Origin: Chloroflexota bacterium
GTDB taxonomy: Bacteria; Chloroflexota; Anaerolineae; 4572-78; J111
Reading direction: 5' to 3'
Length of the DNA stretch: 25,847 nucleotides
Assembly (NCBI GenBank): GCA_016860845.1
Contig: BOKF01000077.1
Location: 1 to 25,847, forward strand
The position numbers and the translations under genes are program-made. Within the stretch, counting starts at the first letter, position 1, and each line of letters starts with the position of its first letter. Under the pieces are notes generated by a model, which saw only the letters and a list, made by a program, of their open reading frames with translations, ran no database searches and was not told the origin of the DNA. This document shows, in pieces, positions 15,778 through 23,129 of this stretch.

Positions 15778-17538
15778 ATGAGACGCTTGTTTTTTCTTCC
15801 CCTGCTTTTTGCCCTTCTATTCAACGCCTGCCAAAGCGCTCCTGCCCCTGCCACCACCGCGCCCGCAGAGATTCCCGCAACTGCCACCCCCACGCAAATC
15901 CCCACTGAAATTCCACCCACGCCCACCCGAAGTCCCGCGCCGCCCCTGCCCGCAGGCTTCGTCCACGCCCAGGGACGGACTCTCGTCGTCGGCGAGTCGC
16001 AAACCCCCATCCGCCTGACGGGAGTCAACTTCCCCGCCTATGGCTGGGGCGATTTGGGCGAAGACCCCAAAGCCGTATACAACGCCAAAGATTTCAGGCT
16101 GGAAGATTACTTCCGCGTGGCGGAGATGGGCATGAACGTCATCCGCTTGAACATCTGGTATCGGCTCTTTGAGCATGATTACTACCCTTACGTCTACGAC
16201 AAGCCCGAAGGCTGGGACTGGCTGAACCAGCAGATTGAATGGGCAAAGCAGGCGCGGGTGTACATCATCCTGAGCATGATGCGGCCTCAGGGCGAGTATC
16301 AGGGCCCCGATTACGAAGGACCATTCTGGGAAGAAGACCCCTACTACCGCGACCGCCTGAAAACCTTATGGGTGGAGATTGCCACTCGTTACAAGGATGA
16401 AACCCAAATCGCCGCCTTCGACCTGCTCAACGAACCCTGGACGAACGAGCGCCCCGAACGATGGACGGCATACGCGCAGGAACTTGTGGAAGCCATCCGC
16501 AGCGTGGACGGCAATCACCTGCTCGATATTCAGCAAGACCTTTCCACCGCAACTCCCTTTCTGGTGCAAGACCCGGCTCAAAACGTGATGTACGACTTCC
16601 ATTTTTACGAGCCGTATTACTACACCGCCCAGTTTGTGCGGCGCGGCTGGCAGGGACAATACGGCGACCCGCTCACGCCCATCATGCCCTGGGACTGGGA
16701 TTTGGAATTTAGCGACCCGCTCGCTCCCCCCGCCGTTCCAGCAGGTGATTCGGATTGGGCGCAATACGAAACCGAACGCTTCACCCCGCCCCCTGGCGTG
16801 GTCGGCGCGCAGGTGGTTTTTCTGCCCCCCGAAGCGGGCAAGATCATCTTCGATGCCTTCGACGTGCTGGAATACGCCCCCGATGGAACGTCTGCCGTGT
16901 TGATGAATGTTGAAATCGAAGGACGCGAACCCAACGCGCAAACCTACCCGTCCGACTCGCCCTTCACGCTCTACGATTGGAATTTCCTGCCGCTGAATGA
17001 AAACAGAGCGCAGCCGCAAGTGGAGACGACCGTCATTGCCCCAAGCGGATTCGGCTCGCTGTCCTTCCCTGTCCCATTTAGCGCGCCGCGTCTCATCTTT
17101 CCCGTCCGCCAGGGCTATGCCTATCAAATCAAAGGCTGGATGAAAGGCGAAAGCGTGAGCGGCGCAGGCGGACTCAGTGTGCGTTGGGCGGCAGGCGAAT
17201 TTATCCCCTTCACCCGCGAATCGCTCGAAAATCGCCTGCTCGACCCCGAAGGCGATTACAGCCTTCAGTTCTATCTCGACGCAGATGTTCCTGTCAACGT
17301 GGGCGAGTGGGGGCTTTCTCCCTTTGCGTTCACGCCCCAGCGCGGCGGGCTGAACTACGTCCGCGATGTGCTGGGGTTGTTCGAGAAATACAATCTCAAC
17401 GCGCAATACTGGGTCTATTCGCGCTTTGTAAACTATGCCATTTACCAAAACGCGGGGGCTGGCTACTATGCCCTGCCCAGCCCCGAAAACGCCAACCAAC
17501 CGTTGATTGATTTGTTTACCGAAATTCTCAACAAGTAA
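15778..17538 (+). CDS. GH5-like glycoside hydrolase, surface lipoprotein
   Basis: This 586-residue protein begins with a lipoprotein signal (MRRLFFLPLLFALLFNAC, lipobox LFNAC with Cys18) and a Pro/Thr-rich tether (TATPTQIPTEIPPTPT), so it is anchored outside the membrane. The catalytic barrel follows: IRLTGVNFPAYGWG, GMNVIRLNIWYRLFE, acid/base E219 in LLNEPW and nucleophile E510 in VNVGEWGL. About 290 residues separate the two, because a beta-rich domain (roughly 325-480, with RLIFPVRQGYAYQI) is inserted in the barrel. I chose the ATG at 15778, with AGGA 7 nt upstream; a longer frame from 15694 runs through the palindrome and is rejected. It is probably the extracellular partner of the enzyme at 8370, feeding oligosaccharides to the transporter. 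Confidence 0.88.
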   Translation: MRRLFFLPLLFALLFNACQSAPAPATTAPAEIPATATPTQIPTEIPPTPTRSPAPPLPAGFVHAQGRTLVVGESQTPIRLTGVNFPAYGWGDLGEDPKAVYNAKDFRLEDYFRVAEMGMNVIRLNIWYRLFEHDYYPYVYDKPEGWDWLNQQIEWAKQARVYIILSMMRPQGEYQGPDYEGPFWEEDPYYRDRLKTLWVEIATRYKDETQIAAFDLLNEPWTNERPERWTAYAQELVEAIRSVDGNHLLDIQQDLSTATPFLVQDPAQNVMYDFHFYEPYYYTAQFVRRGWQGQYGDPLTPIMPWDWDLEFSDPLAPPAVPAGDSDWAQYETERFTPPPGVVGAQVVFLPPEAGKIIFDAFDVLEYAPDGTSAVLMNVEIEGREPNAQTYPSDSPFTLYDWNFLPLNENRAQPQVETTVIAPSGFGSLSFPVPFSAPRLIFPVRQGYAYQIKGWMKGESVSGAGGLSVRWAAGEFIPFTRESLENRLLDPEGDYSLQFYLDADVPVNVGEWGLSPFAFTPQRGGLNYVRDVLGLFEKYNLNAQYWVYSRFVNYAIYQNAGAGYYALPSPENANQPLIDLFTEILNK

Positions 17539-17567
17539 CGCAAGATTTATCTCGCAAGGAGTCACCC

Positions 17568-18482
17568 ATGAAACTCGGATTTTTCACCGCCGCCCTGCCT
17601 GCCAACACCCTCGAACAAGCCGCCCAATGGGGCGCGGAAAGCGGCTTTCAAGCCATCGAAATCGCCTGCTGGCCCCAGGGCGAATCCAACCGCCGTTACG
17701 CAGGCGTGACCCACCTTGACGTTGCCGCGCTCACCCCCGCCAAAGCGAAAGAAACCCGCGCCATGCTAAACGGCTTCGGGCTGGACATTTCATCGCTGGG
17801 CTACTACCCCAATCCGCTGCACCCCGAAGCCGAACACCGCGCCGCCGTCATCGCCCATCTGAAAAAGGTCATCGAAGGCGCGGCATTGCTGGAAGTCCCC
17901 GTAGTCGGGACCTTCATCGGCAAGGACAAAAACAAAACGGTGGAGCAAAATCTCGAAGAGTATGCCAAAGTCTGGACTCCCATCGCGCAGTTTGCCAAAG
18001 AGCGCGGCGTAAAAATCGGCATCGAAAACTGCCCCATGCTCTTCTCGTATGACGAATGGCCAGGCGGCAACAACCTTGCCAGTACGCCCGCCATCTGGCG
18101 CAAAATGTGGGAAATCATCCCAGACGAGCATTTCGGGCTGAACCTTGACCCTTCGCATCTCATCCTGCAAATGATTGACTACGAGCGGGTGGTGCGCGAA
18201 TTTTCCAGCCGCATCTTCCACGTCCACGCCAAAGACCTGCACATTGACCGCGAAGGACTCTACCAGCACGGAGCGCTCTCGCAAGGCATGGGCTGGCAGG
18301 TTCCGCGCCTGCCTGGGCTGGGAGATATGGACTGGGGCAAATTCTTCGCCGCCCTCACCGCCGCCCGCTACGATGGCGCGGTCAGCATCGAACACGAAGA
18401 CCGCGCCTTTGAAGGCAACGAGACTCTGGTCAAGCGCGGATTTTACATCGCAAGGGATGTGCTGAAGCCGTACATGCACTAA
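17568..18482 (+). CDS. Sugar phosphate isomerase/epimerase-family TIM barrel (PF01261)
   Basis: This 304-residue protein has the xylose-isomerase-like barrel used by ketose epimerases, IolE-type dehydratases and keto-glycoside-cleaving enzymes. Metal ligands are apparent: Glu in GIENCPM, Asp and His in LNLDPSHL, His in FHVHAKD and Glu in VSIEHED. AAGGAG lies before the ATG. It follows the GH5 lipoprotein by 29 nt and is the last gene before the next promoter, so it likely closes the transporter operon. The family spans many reactions; a role on a sugar released by the neighbouring hydrolases is inferred. Confidence 0.8.
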   Translation: MKLGFFTAALPANTLEQAAQWGAESGFQAIEIACWPQGESNRRYAGVTHLDVAALTPAKAKETRAMLNGFGLDISSLGYYPNPLHPEAEHRAAVIAHLKKVIEGAALLEVPVVGTFIGKDKNKTVEQNLEEYAKVWTPIAQFAKERGVKIGIENCPMLFSYDEWPGGNNLASTPAIWRKMWEIIPDEHFGLNLDPSHLILQMIDYERVVREFSSRIFHVHAKDLHIDREGLYQHGALSQGMGWQVPRLPGLGDMDWGKFFAALTAARYDGAVSIEHEDRAFEGNETLVKRGFYIARDVLKPYMH

Positions 18483-18503
18483 CGCACAAAACCTGCAAGC
18501 GCC

Positions 18504-18545
18504 GTCACAAAACTGACAGACATTCCAGGGGGAAAACTCTACAAT
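18504..18545 (+). promoter_or_regulatory. Promoter candidate, conserved type, copy 3
   Basis: GTCACAAAACTGACAGA (18504-18520) is followed at the same 36-nt offset by TACAAT (18540-18545), one base from the consensus TATAAT. A start near 18552 gives a leader of about 77 nt that contains the 18572-18603 hairpin. Confidence 0.7.
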
Positions 18546-18571
18546 ACAGGTATTCTCGTCTCCTTGGTAAA

Positions 18572-18603
18572 GCCCCCATTTTCAACAGCAGGAAAATGGG
18601 GGC
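18572..18603 (+). promoter_or_regulatory. Perfect 12-bp leader hairpin
   Basis: GCCCCCATTTTC (18572-18583) and GAAAATGGGGGC (18592-18603) pair perfectly around an 8-nt loop. The hairpin sits between the presumed transcription start and the ATG at 18629. No T-run follows, so it is more likely an RNA-stability element or a translation or protein-binding site than a terminator. Confidence 0.65.
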
Positions 18604-18628
18604 GCTTCCCCGCCTTTTCAGGATACCC

Positions 18629-19621
18629 ATGCAAACCCAAGCCATTCTCTTCACTTCCAAACAAACCGCCGCGCTTCAACCCGTCTCCATCCCCGAACCT
18701 GGCGCGGGCGAAGTCATCGTGCAGGCGGAATACACCTGCATCAGCCCAGGCACCGAAGGACGCCTGTTGGCAGGCACAATTGTAGAAGCCACTCTCTTCC
18801 CATACATTGCAGGTTACTCGCTGGCAGGCAAAATCATCGCCGTCGGCGCAGATTGCCGCTTCCAAGTCGGTCAGCGCGTCTGGTGCACGGGGACAAGCAA
18901 AGCAGATGTGAACATCACCTGGGGCGGACACATCGCCCACGCGCTCGCACCCGAACCTGACCTGATTCTGCTTCCTGACAACGTCTCCACGCTGGAAGCG
19001 TCCATCGGGCGGCTGGCGGCGATTGCCTTCCACGGCTCACGCCTCTCGAAGCCCCAGCCGCATGAGAAAGTTGCCATCGTCGGCTTGGGTCCCATCGGAA
19101 TGCTCTCGGCGCTTTGCCATGCCGCCAGCGGCGCAGAAATCATCGTGACCGACCGACTGCCAGAGCGGGTGAAGTTGGCAGAGTCGCTCGGCTTGCGCGG
19201 ATTTGTCGCAGGCGATTCTCTCGTCGAAGACTTCCGCCGCTTCCTGCCCAACGGCGCGGATATTCTGGTGGACGCGACAGGTTTGCCCAACGTTTCAGGT
19301 TCGTTCATCCCCGCCGCCAAAGACCTGGCATGGGATGACACCCCCAACCCCGTCGGGGCGCGGCTTCTCGTGCAAGGCGGCACCGACTTCGATTACGTCT
19401 TCCCCCACCCGCCCGCCTTCGATCGCGAGATGTCCATCCTGCTGCCGCGAGACCGCCAGCCGCGTGATGTTGCCGCCGTCTTCGATTTGATGTCGCGCGG
19501 CAAACTGCCCGCCGCCAAACTGATTTCGGATGTGCGCCCGCCTGCCGCCGCCCAGCAAGCCTACGCCGACCTGCGCGAAAAACGCCATCAGTACCAAACC
19601 ATCGCCTTCAAATGGAGTTGA
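18629..19621 (+). CDS. Medium-chain dehydrogenase/reductase (zinc-binding dehydrogenase family)
   Basis: This 330-residue protein probably oxidises or reduces a sugar alcohol or keto-sugar with NAD(P). It has the GroES-like N-terminal fold (PEPGAGEVIVQAEYTCISPGTEGRLL) and a Rossmann fold (VAIVGLGPIGMLSAL). It lacks both the four-Cys structural zinc lobe and the usual GHE motif, placing it with BchC-like or bi-domain-type members whose entry motif is S-(P/A)-G-T-E. I chose the ATG at 18629 with AGGA at 18620-18623; an ATG at 18596 lies inside the leader hairpin. The next gene starts 3 nt after the stop. The substrate is unknown. Confidence 0.8.
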   Translation: MQTQAILFTSKQTAALQPVSIPEPGAGEVIVQAEYTCISPGTEGRLLAGTIVEATLFPYIAGYSLAGKIIAVGADCRFQVGQRVWCTGTSKADVNITWGGHIAHALAPEPDLILLPDNVSTLEASIGRLAAIAFHGSRLSKPQPHEKVAIVGLGPIGMLSALCHAASGAEIIVTDRLPERVKLAESLGLRGFVAGDSLVEDFRRFLPNGADILVDATGLPNVSGSFIPAAKDLAWDDTPNPVGARLLVQGGTDFDYVFPHPPAFDREMSILLPRDRQPRDVAAVFDLMSRGKLPAAKLISDVRPPAAAQQAYADLREKRHQYQTIAFKWS

Positions 19622-19623
19622 CC

Positions 19624-20382
19624 ATGCCCGCCCTCAGCGCCCAACTGTACACCGTCCGCAATTTTTTGCAAACGCCCGTCAAGATTGCCGATAGCCTGAA
19701 AAAAATCCGCGCCATCGACTATCGCTTTGTGGAAGTTTCCAGCCTGGAGCATACCCCCACGCCGCAAATCAAAGCCATGCTGGACGAAGCGGGCTTGCAA
19801 GCCTCCGCCGTTCACTTTGACCTTGCGCCCCTGCTCGCCAATTTGGATGAATGCCTGGCGCAAAGTGACACGCTCGGCACAAAAAATATCATCCTGAGCA
19901 TGATGCCCGAAGACTACGCGGGACAAGGCAGGGCGGGGTTTCAACGCTTCATTGACGAAGCCGCCCCGCTCTGCGAGAAAGTCCGCGCGGCGGGATTCAC
20001 CCTCAGTTACCACAACCACAATTACGAATTCACCCGCTTCGATGGACGCCCCGCGTTAGAATGGATTTTCGACTCCATCCCCTGCCTGGGCGCGGAGATT
20101 GACACGCACTGGATTCAAATGGGCGGCGGCGACCCCGCCGCATGGATTCGCAAAGTGGCGGGGCGCATGAACTCCGTCCACCTGAAAGATTTCACTGTCG
20201 AGATGTGGACGCCCTTCTTCGCGGAAGTGGGTCAGGGCAGTTTGAACTGGGATGAAATCATCCCAGCCTGCCGCGAAACGGGCGTGGAATTTTTCGTTGT
20301 CGAACAGGATGAATGTCGCCGCGACCCATTCGAGAGTTTGAAACTGAGCTATGAGTTTTTGAAGACCTTTGGATTGGAATAA
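19624..20382 (+). CDS. Sugar phosphate isomerase/epimerase-family TIM barrel (PF01261)
   Basis: This 252-residue protein is a second xylose-isomerase-like barrel, distinct from the one at 17568. Visible motifs are the opening LSAQLYTVR, SYHNHNYEF (the YHNHxxEF signature of this subgroup), GAEIDTHWIQMGG, SVHLKDF and FFVVEQDEC. GGAG (19614-19617) precedes the ATG at 19624 and overlaps the end of the dehydrogenase gene; an ATG at 19612 would overlap the previous gene more and lacks a ribosome binding site. Members of this subgroup occur beside Gfo/Idh oxidoreductases in oxidative sugar or glycoside pathways, as here (Gfo/Idh at 21740). The exact reaction is not readable. Confidence 0.8.
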   Translation: MPALSAQLYTVRNFLQTPVKIADSLKKIRAIDYRFVEVSSLEHTPTPQIKAMLDEAGLQASAVHFDLAPLLANLDECLAQSDTLGTKNIILSMMPEDYAGQGRAGFQRFIDEAAPLCEKVRAAGFTLSYHNHNYEFTRFDGRPALEWIFDSIPCLGAEIDTHWIQMGGGDPAAWIRKVAGRMNSVHLKDFTVEMWTPFFAEVGQGSLNWDEIIPACRETGVEFFVVEQDECRRDPFESLKLSYEFLKTFGLE

Positions 20383-20390
20383 CTACTCAA

Positions 20391-20423
20391 AGACCTGACA
20401 GGTTTTGGAAATCTGTCAGGTCT
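20391..20423. repeat. Perfect 11-bp palindrome AGACCTGACAG...CTGTCAGGTCT
   Basis: AGACCTGACAG (20391-20401) and CTGTCAGGTCT (20413-20423) form a perfect 11-bp stem with an 11-nt loop between the TIM-barrel and aminotransferase genes. No T-run follows. It looks like a dispersed intergenic palindrome and may act as a processing or attenuation site within the operon. Confidence 0.7.
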
Positions 20424-20439
20424 GATTGATGGAGAACAC

Positions 20440-21705
20440 ATGACCCAAAAACTCGCCATCGAAGGCGGCTCACCCGCCTGCCCGAAGCCGCCTTATCCCA
20501 TGTACCCTGGCGGCAACAGCATAGACGCGGAAGAAGAAGCCGCCGTTCTCGAAACTTTACGCGCCAAACGGCTCTTCCGCTATTACGGACCCAACCCTGG
20601 CGAATCGAAAGCCGCGCAACTCGAAGCGGAATTTGCCCAACGCGCAGGCGCGCGCTACGCGCTGGGAGTCACTTCTGGCACCGCCGCGCTGATTTGCGGC
20701 TTGCAGGGAATCGGAATCGGCGCGGGGGATGAAGTCATCGTCCCTGCTTATACCTGGATTGCGTCCGCTTCGGCGGTTCTCGCAGTCGGCGGCATTCCCA
20801 TCGTCGCCGAAGTGGACGAGTCGCTGACGCTTGACCCCGCCGACATCGAAGCGAAAATCTCCCCGCAGACCAAAGCCATCATGCCTGTTCACATGCGCGG
20901 CGCGCCCGCAAACATGGACGCGATTCTCGCGGTGGCGAAAAAGCATAACCTGAAAGTCATCGAAGATACGGCGCAGGCAAACGGCGGCTCGCTCAACGGC
21001 AAGGCGCTCGGCTCGTTTGGGGATGTGGGCTGCTTCAGTTTGCAGTTCAATAAAATCATCACTTCAGGCGAAGGCGGCATGATTATCACGAATAACGAAA
21101 CCGTCTGGAAACGCGCCGTCATGTTCCATGATGTCATCGGCGGGCTGCGAAACGGATTCGCTACCGATGAAATGCTCTGGGGCGCAAACTTCCGTATGCC
21201 CGAACTGCTGGCGGCGGTTTCGCTCGTGCAGCTTCGCAAGCGCGATACTTTGCTCGACCAAATGCGTCAGCGCAAGCAGACGCTCAAAGCAGGGATGACC
21301 GACATCGCCCAGAAAAAAGGAATCCGCTTCCGCGCCGAACATGACCCGCAGGGCGATACCGCCATCGCGCTCGTCTTTTATCTCGATACTGCCGAAAAAG
21401 CGCTCCGCGCGGCAAATGCTTTGCAAGCCGAAAACATCAGCGCCGCCACGCTCTATCAGCCCGACGTGACCGACTATCACATCTACGTTCACTGGACGCC
21501 CATCACCGCCAAACGCGCCTGGACATCCGCCAACGCCCCGTGGAGTTCCGCCCAGCGTGACCCCGATTACTCCCCCGCCGCCTGCCCCAAGACTCTTGAC
21601 CTTCTCAGCCGCGCCGTTCATCTCGATGTCAATCCGCTGATGACGAATGAAGACGTGGAGAACACGCTCGAAGGGTTGAACAAGGTTTTGAATGTTTTAG
21701 CGTAA
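20440..21705 (+). CDS. DegT/DnrJ/EryC1/StrS-family PLP-dependent aminotransferase
   Basis: This 421-residue enzyme of the sugar aminotransferase family transfers an amino group to a keto-sugar or keto-cyclitol using PLP. The PLP-binding region is clear: VTSGTAALICGLQGIGIGAG, VPAYTWIASASAVLAVGG, VIEDTAQANGG (Asp contacts the PLP ring nitrogen), and the Schiff-base Lys in QFNKIITSGEGG. GGAG at 20431-20434 supports the start. Next to a Gfo/Idh dehydrogenase it recalls pairs such as NtdA/NtdC or inosose aminotransferase/dehydrogenase sets, where the dehydrogenase makes the ketone and DegT aminates it. Some members are dehydratases or keep only a PMP chemistry, but the Lys here argues for an active transaminase. 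Confidence 0.88.
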   Translation: MTQKLAIEGGSPACPKPPYPMYPGGNSIDAEEEAAVLETLRAKRLFRYYGPNPGESKAAQLEAEFAQRAGARYALGVTSGTAALICGLQGIGIGAGDEVIVPAYTWIASASAVLAVGGIPIVAEVDESLTLDPADIEAKISPQTKAIMPVHMRGAPANMDAILAVAKKHNLKVIEDTAQANGGSLNGKALGSFGDVGCFSLQFNKIITSGEGGMIITNNETVWKRAVMFHDVIGGLRNGFATDEMLWGANFRMPELLAAVSLVQLRKRDTLLDQMRQRKQTLKAGMTDIAQKKGIRFRAEHDPQGDTAIALVFYLDTAEKALRAANALQAENISAATLYQPDVTDYHIYVHWTPITAKRAWTSANAPWSSAQRDPDYSPAACPKTLDLLSRAVHLDVNPLMTNEDVENTLEGLNKVLNVLA

Positions 21706-21706
21706 T

Positions 21707-21722
21707 GCGACATTCATGTCGC
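21707..21722. repeat. Short palindrome GCGACA-TTCA-TGTCGC
   Basis: This 6-bp perfect stem with a 4-nt loop starts just after the aminotransferase stop codon, in the 34-nt gap before the oxidoreductase gene. The same GCGACA/TGTCGC arms form the core of the larger element at 15721-15763. Confidence 0.5.
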
Positions 21723-21739
21723 GGCACAAAAGGAGGCTC

Positions 21740-22930
21740 ATGTCCCAAACATCCTTCACCCAAATGATCGCATCAGGCGCCGCCAAACCCATTCCCGAAA
21801 TTGGGATCGGAATGCTCGGCTATGCTTTCATGGGCAAGGCGCACACCAACGCCTTCAAGACCATCCCCCACATGATGTACCCGCCGCCCGCCATCCCCCG
21901 CCTTGCCGCCCTTTGCGGGCTGGGAGAATCTCAAGTCGCTGAAGCCGCTCAACGGTACGGGTATGAAGCGCATTACACCGACTGGCGCAAAATGCTCGAA
22001 GACGAGCGCGTCCAACTCTTCGACAACGGCGGCTCCAACGACATCCACGCCGAGCCAACCATTCTCGCCGCGCAAATGGGCAAGCACGTCATCTGTGAAA
22101 AGCCGCTGGCGCGCAACGCTGAAGAAGCCAAAGCCATGCTCGACGCGGTGACCAAAGCGGGCGTGAAGCACATGGTTGCCTTCAATTACCGCTTCGTCCC
22201 CGCCGTGCGGCTGGCGCGGGAACTGATTCAAAGCGGCAAACTAGGGCGCATTTATCACTTCCGCGCCGTGTATTTGCAGGAGTGGCTGCTGCCGCATTAT
22301 GACCTGCCCTTCGTCTGGCGAATGGATAAAAACCTGGCGGGCAGCGGCGCGCTCGGCGACTTGGGCGCGCACACCATTGACCTGGCGCGGTATTTGCTGG
22401 GCGAAATAAAAACCGTCAACGCCCTCACCCGCACCTTCGTGCCAGAGCGCAGGCTGCCCGTCGGCGAAGGGAGCGCAAAAGTCACCGTAGATGACGCCTA
22501 CGCTGCGCTCATCGAATTTCATAGCGGCGTGATTGGCACAATCGAAGCATCCCGCTTTTCCACAGGCAACCGCAACCGCAACAGTTTTGAAATCAACGGC
22601 GAGCGCGGCAGCCTGCGCTTCGACTTGCAGCGGCTGAACGAACTCGAAATCTATTTTGTAGACGACCCCGCCGAGACTCAAGGCTTCCGCAGCGTGTCCG
22701 TCACCGAGTCGGTTCACCCCTGGATTTCAAACTGGTGGCCCCACGGACACATCATCGGCTGGGAGCATACCTTTGTGCATGAGATGACGCACCTGCTTGA
22801 TTGCATCGTCAACGACAAGGACATCGCCCCGCTCGGCGCGACCTTTAAAGACGGCTACATCAACGCCGTGATTTGTGACGCGATTCTGAAATCTGCTGAA
22901 ACTAAACGGCAGGTGGATGTGATTGCATAA
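21740..22930 (+). CDS. Gfo/Idh/MocA-family oxidoreductase
   Basis: This 396-residue NAD(P)-dependent sugar or cyclitol dehydrogenase has the Rossmann motif in GIGMLGYAFMGKAHTNAF and the family EKP signature in VICEKPLARNAEEAKAM, where the Lys is catalytic. GSGALGDLGAHTIDLARYL carries the conserved D-x-G-x-H motif used for catalysis. No Tat or Sec signal is present, so it is cytoplasmic. AGGAGG (21731-21736) precedes the ATG at 21740; an ATG at 21716 lies in the palindrome and is rejected. With the DegT protein and TIM barrels it could form a keto-sugar module, either amination or redox-assisted glycoside cleavage as in DgpA/DgpB-DgpC systems; this is inference. Confidence 0.88.
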   Translation: MSQTSFTQMIASGAAKPIPEIGIGMLGYAFMGKAHTNAFKTIPHMMYPPPAIPRLAALCGLGESQVAEAAQRYGYEAHYTDWRKMLEDERVQLFDNGGSNDIHAEPTILAAQMGKHVICEKPLARNAEEAKAMLDAVTKAGVKHMVAFNYRFVPAVRLARELIQSGKLGRIYHFRAVYLQEWLLPHYDLPFVWRMDKNLAGSGALGDLGAHTIDLARYLLGEIKTVNALTRTFVPERRLPVGEGSAKVTVDDAYAALIEFHSGVIGTIEASRFSTGNRNRNSFEINGERGSLRFDLQRLNELEIYFVDDPAETQGFRSVSVTESVHPWISNWWPHGHIIGWEHTFVHEMTHLLDCIVNDKDIAPLGATFKDGYINAVICDAILKSAETKRQVDVIA

Positions 22931-22955
22931 CTCGTATCTCGTAACTTGTAACTCA
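22930..22955. repeat. CTCGTAACTTGTAACTC short-word repeat
   Basis: The gap before tatA consists of copies of the word (C/T)TCGTAAC(T), related to the CTCGTAA words at 13527-13541. No other signal is visible except the tatA ribosome binding site downstream. Confidence 0.45.
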
Positions 22956-22970
22956 TAGAAGGAGACTCAC

Positions 22971-23129
22971 ATGCCCATTCGAATTGGCCCCACTGAATTA
23001 ATCATCCTGCTTATTATCGTCATCCTGCTTTTTGGCGTGGGGCGCATTGGAAAAATTGCGAGCGAACTCGGCTCAGGATTGCGCGAGTTCCGCAAAGCTG
23101 TCAGTCCTGAAGAGAAAAAGGAAGAATGA
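22971..23129 (+). CDS. tatA: Twin-arginine translocase subunit TatA/E
   Basis: This 52-residue protein matches TatA fully: a short N-terminus (MPIRIGPTELI) with the conserved polar Glu, one transmembrane helix (ILLIIVILLFGVGRIG) with the FG hinge, then the amphipathic helix KIASELGSGLREFRKAV and an acidic-basic tail EEKKEE. TatA forms the pore-like component of the system that exports folded proteins with RR signal peptides. AAGGAG lies before the ATG. The stop overlaps the start of the aldolase-like gene (ATGA at 23126-23129), so they are translationally coupled. No tatC is in the window. The solute-binding protein at 9823 has an RR signal peptide and would be a client. It is shorter than many TatA proteins but within the normal range. 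Confidence 0.92.
   Translation: MPIRIGPTELIILLIIVILLFGVGRIGKIASELGSGLREFRKAVSPEEKKEE

Noticed and set aside
16366..17565. Long reverse-strand open frame (399 codons)
   Set aside because: It is a shadow of the GH5 lipoprotein gene, which has an intact signal peptide and catalytic residues.
18596..18628. Earlier ATG for the MDR dehydrogenase
   Set aside because: The ATG lies within the right arm of a perfect hairpin, has no ribosome binding site, and the extra 11 residues precede the family start.
20391..20423. Intrinsic terminator between the TIM-barrel and aminotransferase genes
   Set aside because: The stem is perfect but no T-run follows, and the genes belong to one functional series; annotated as a palindromic repeat instead.
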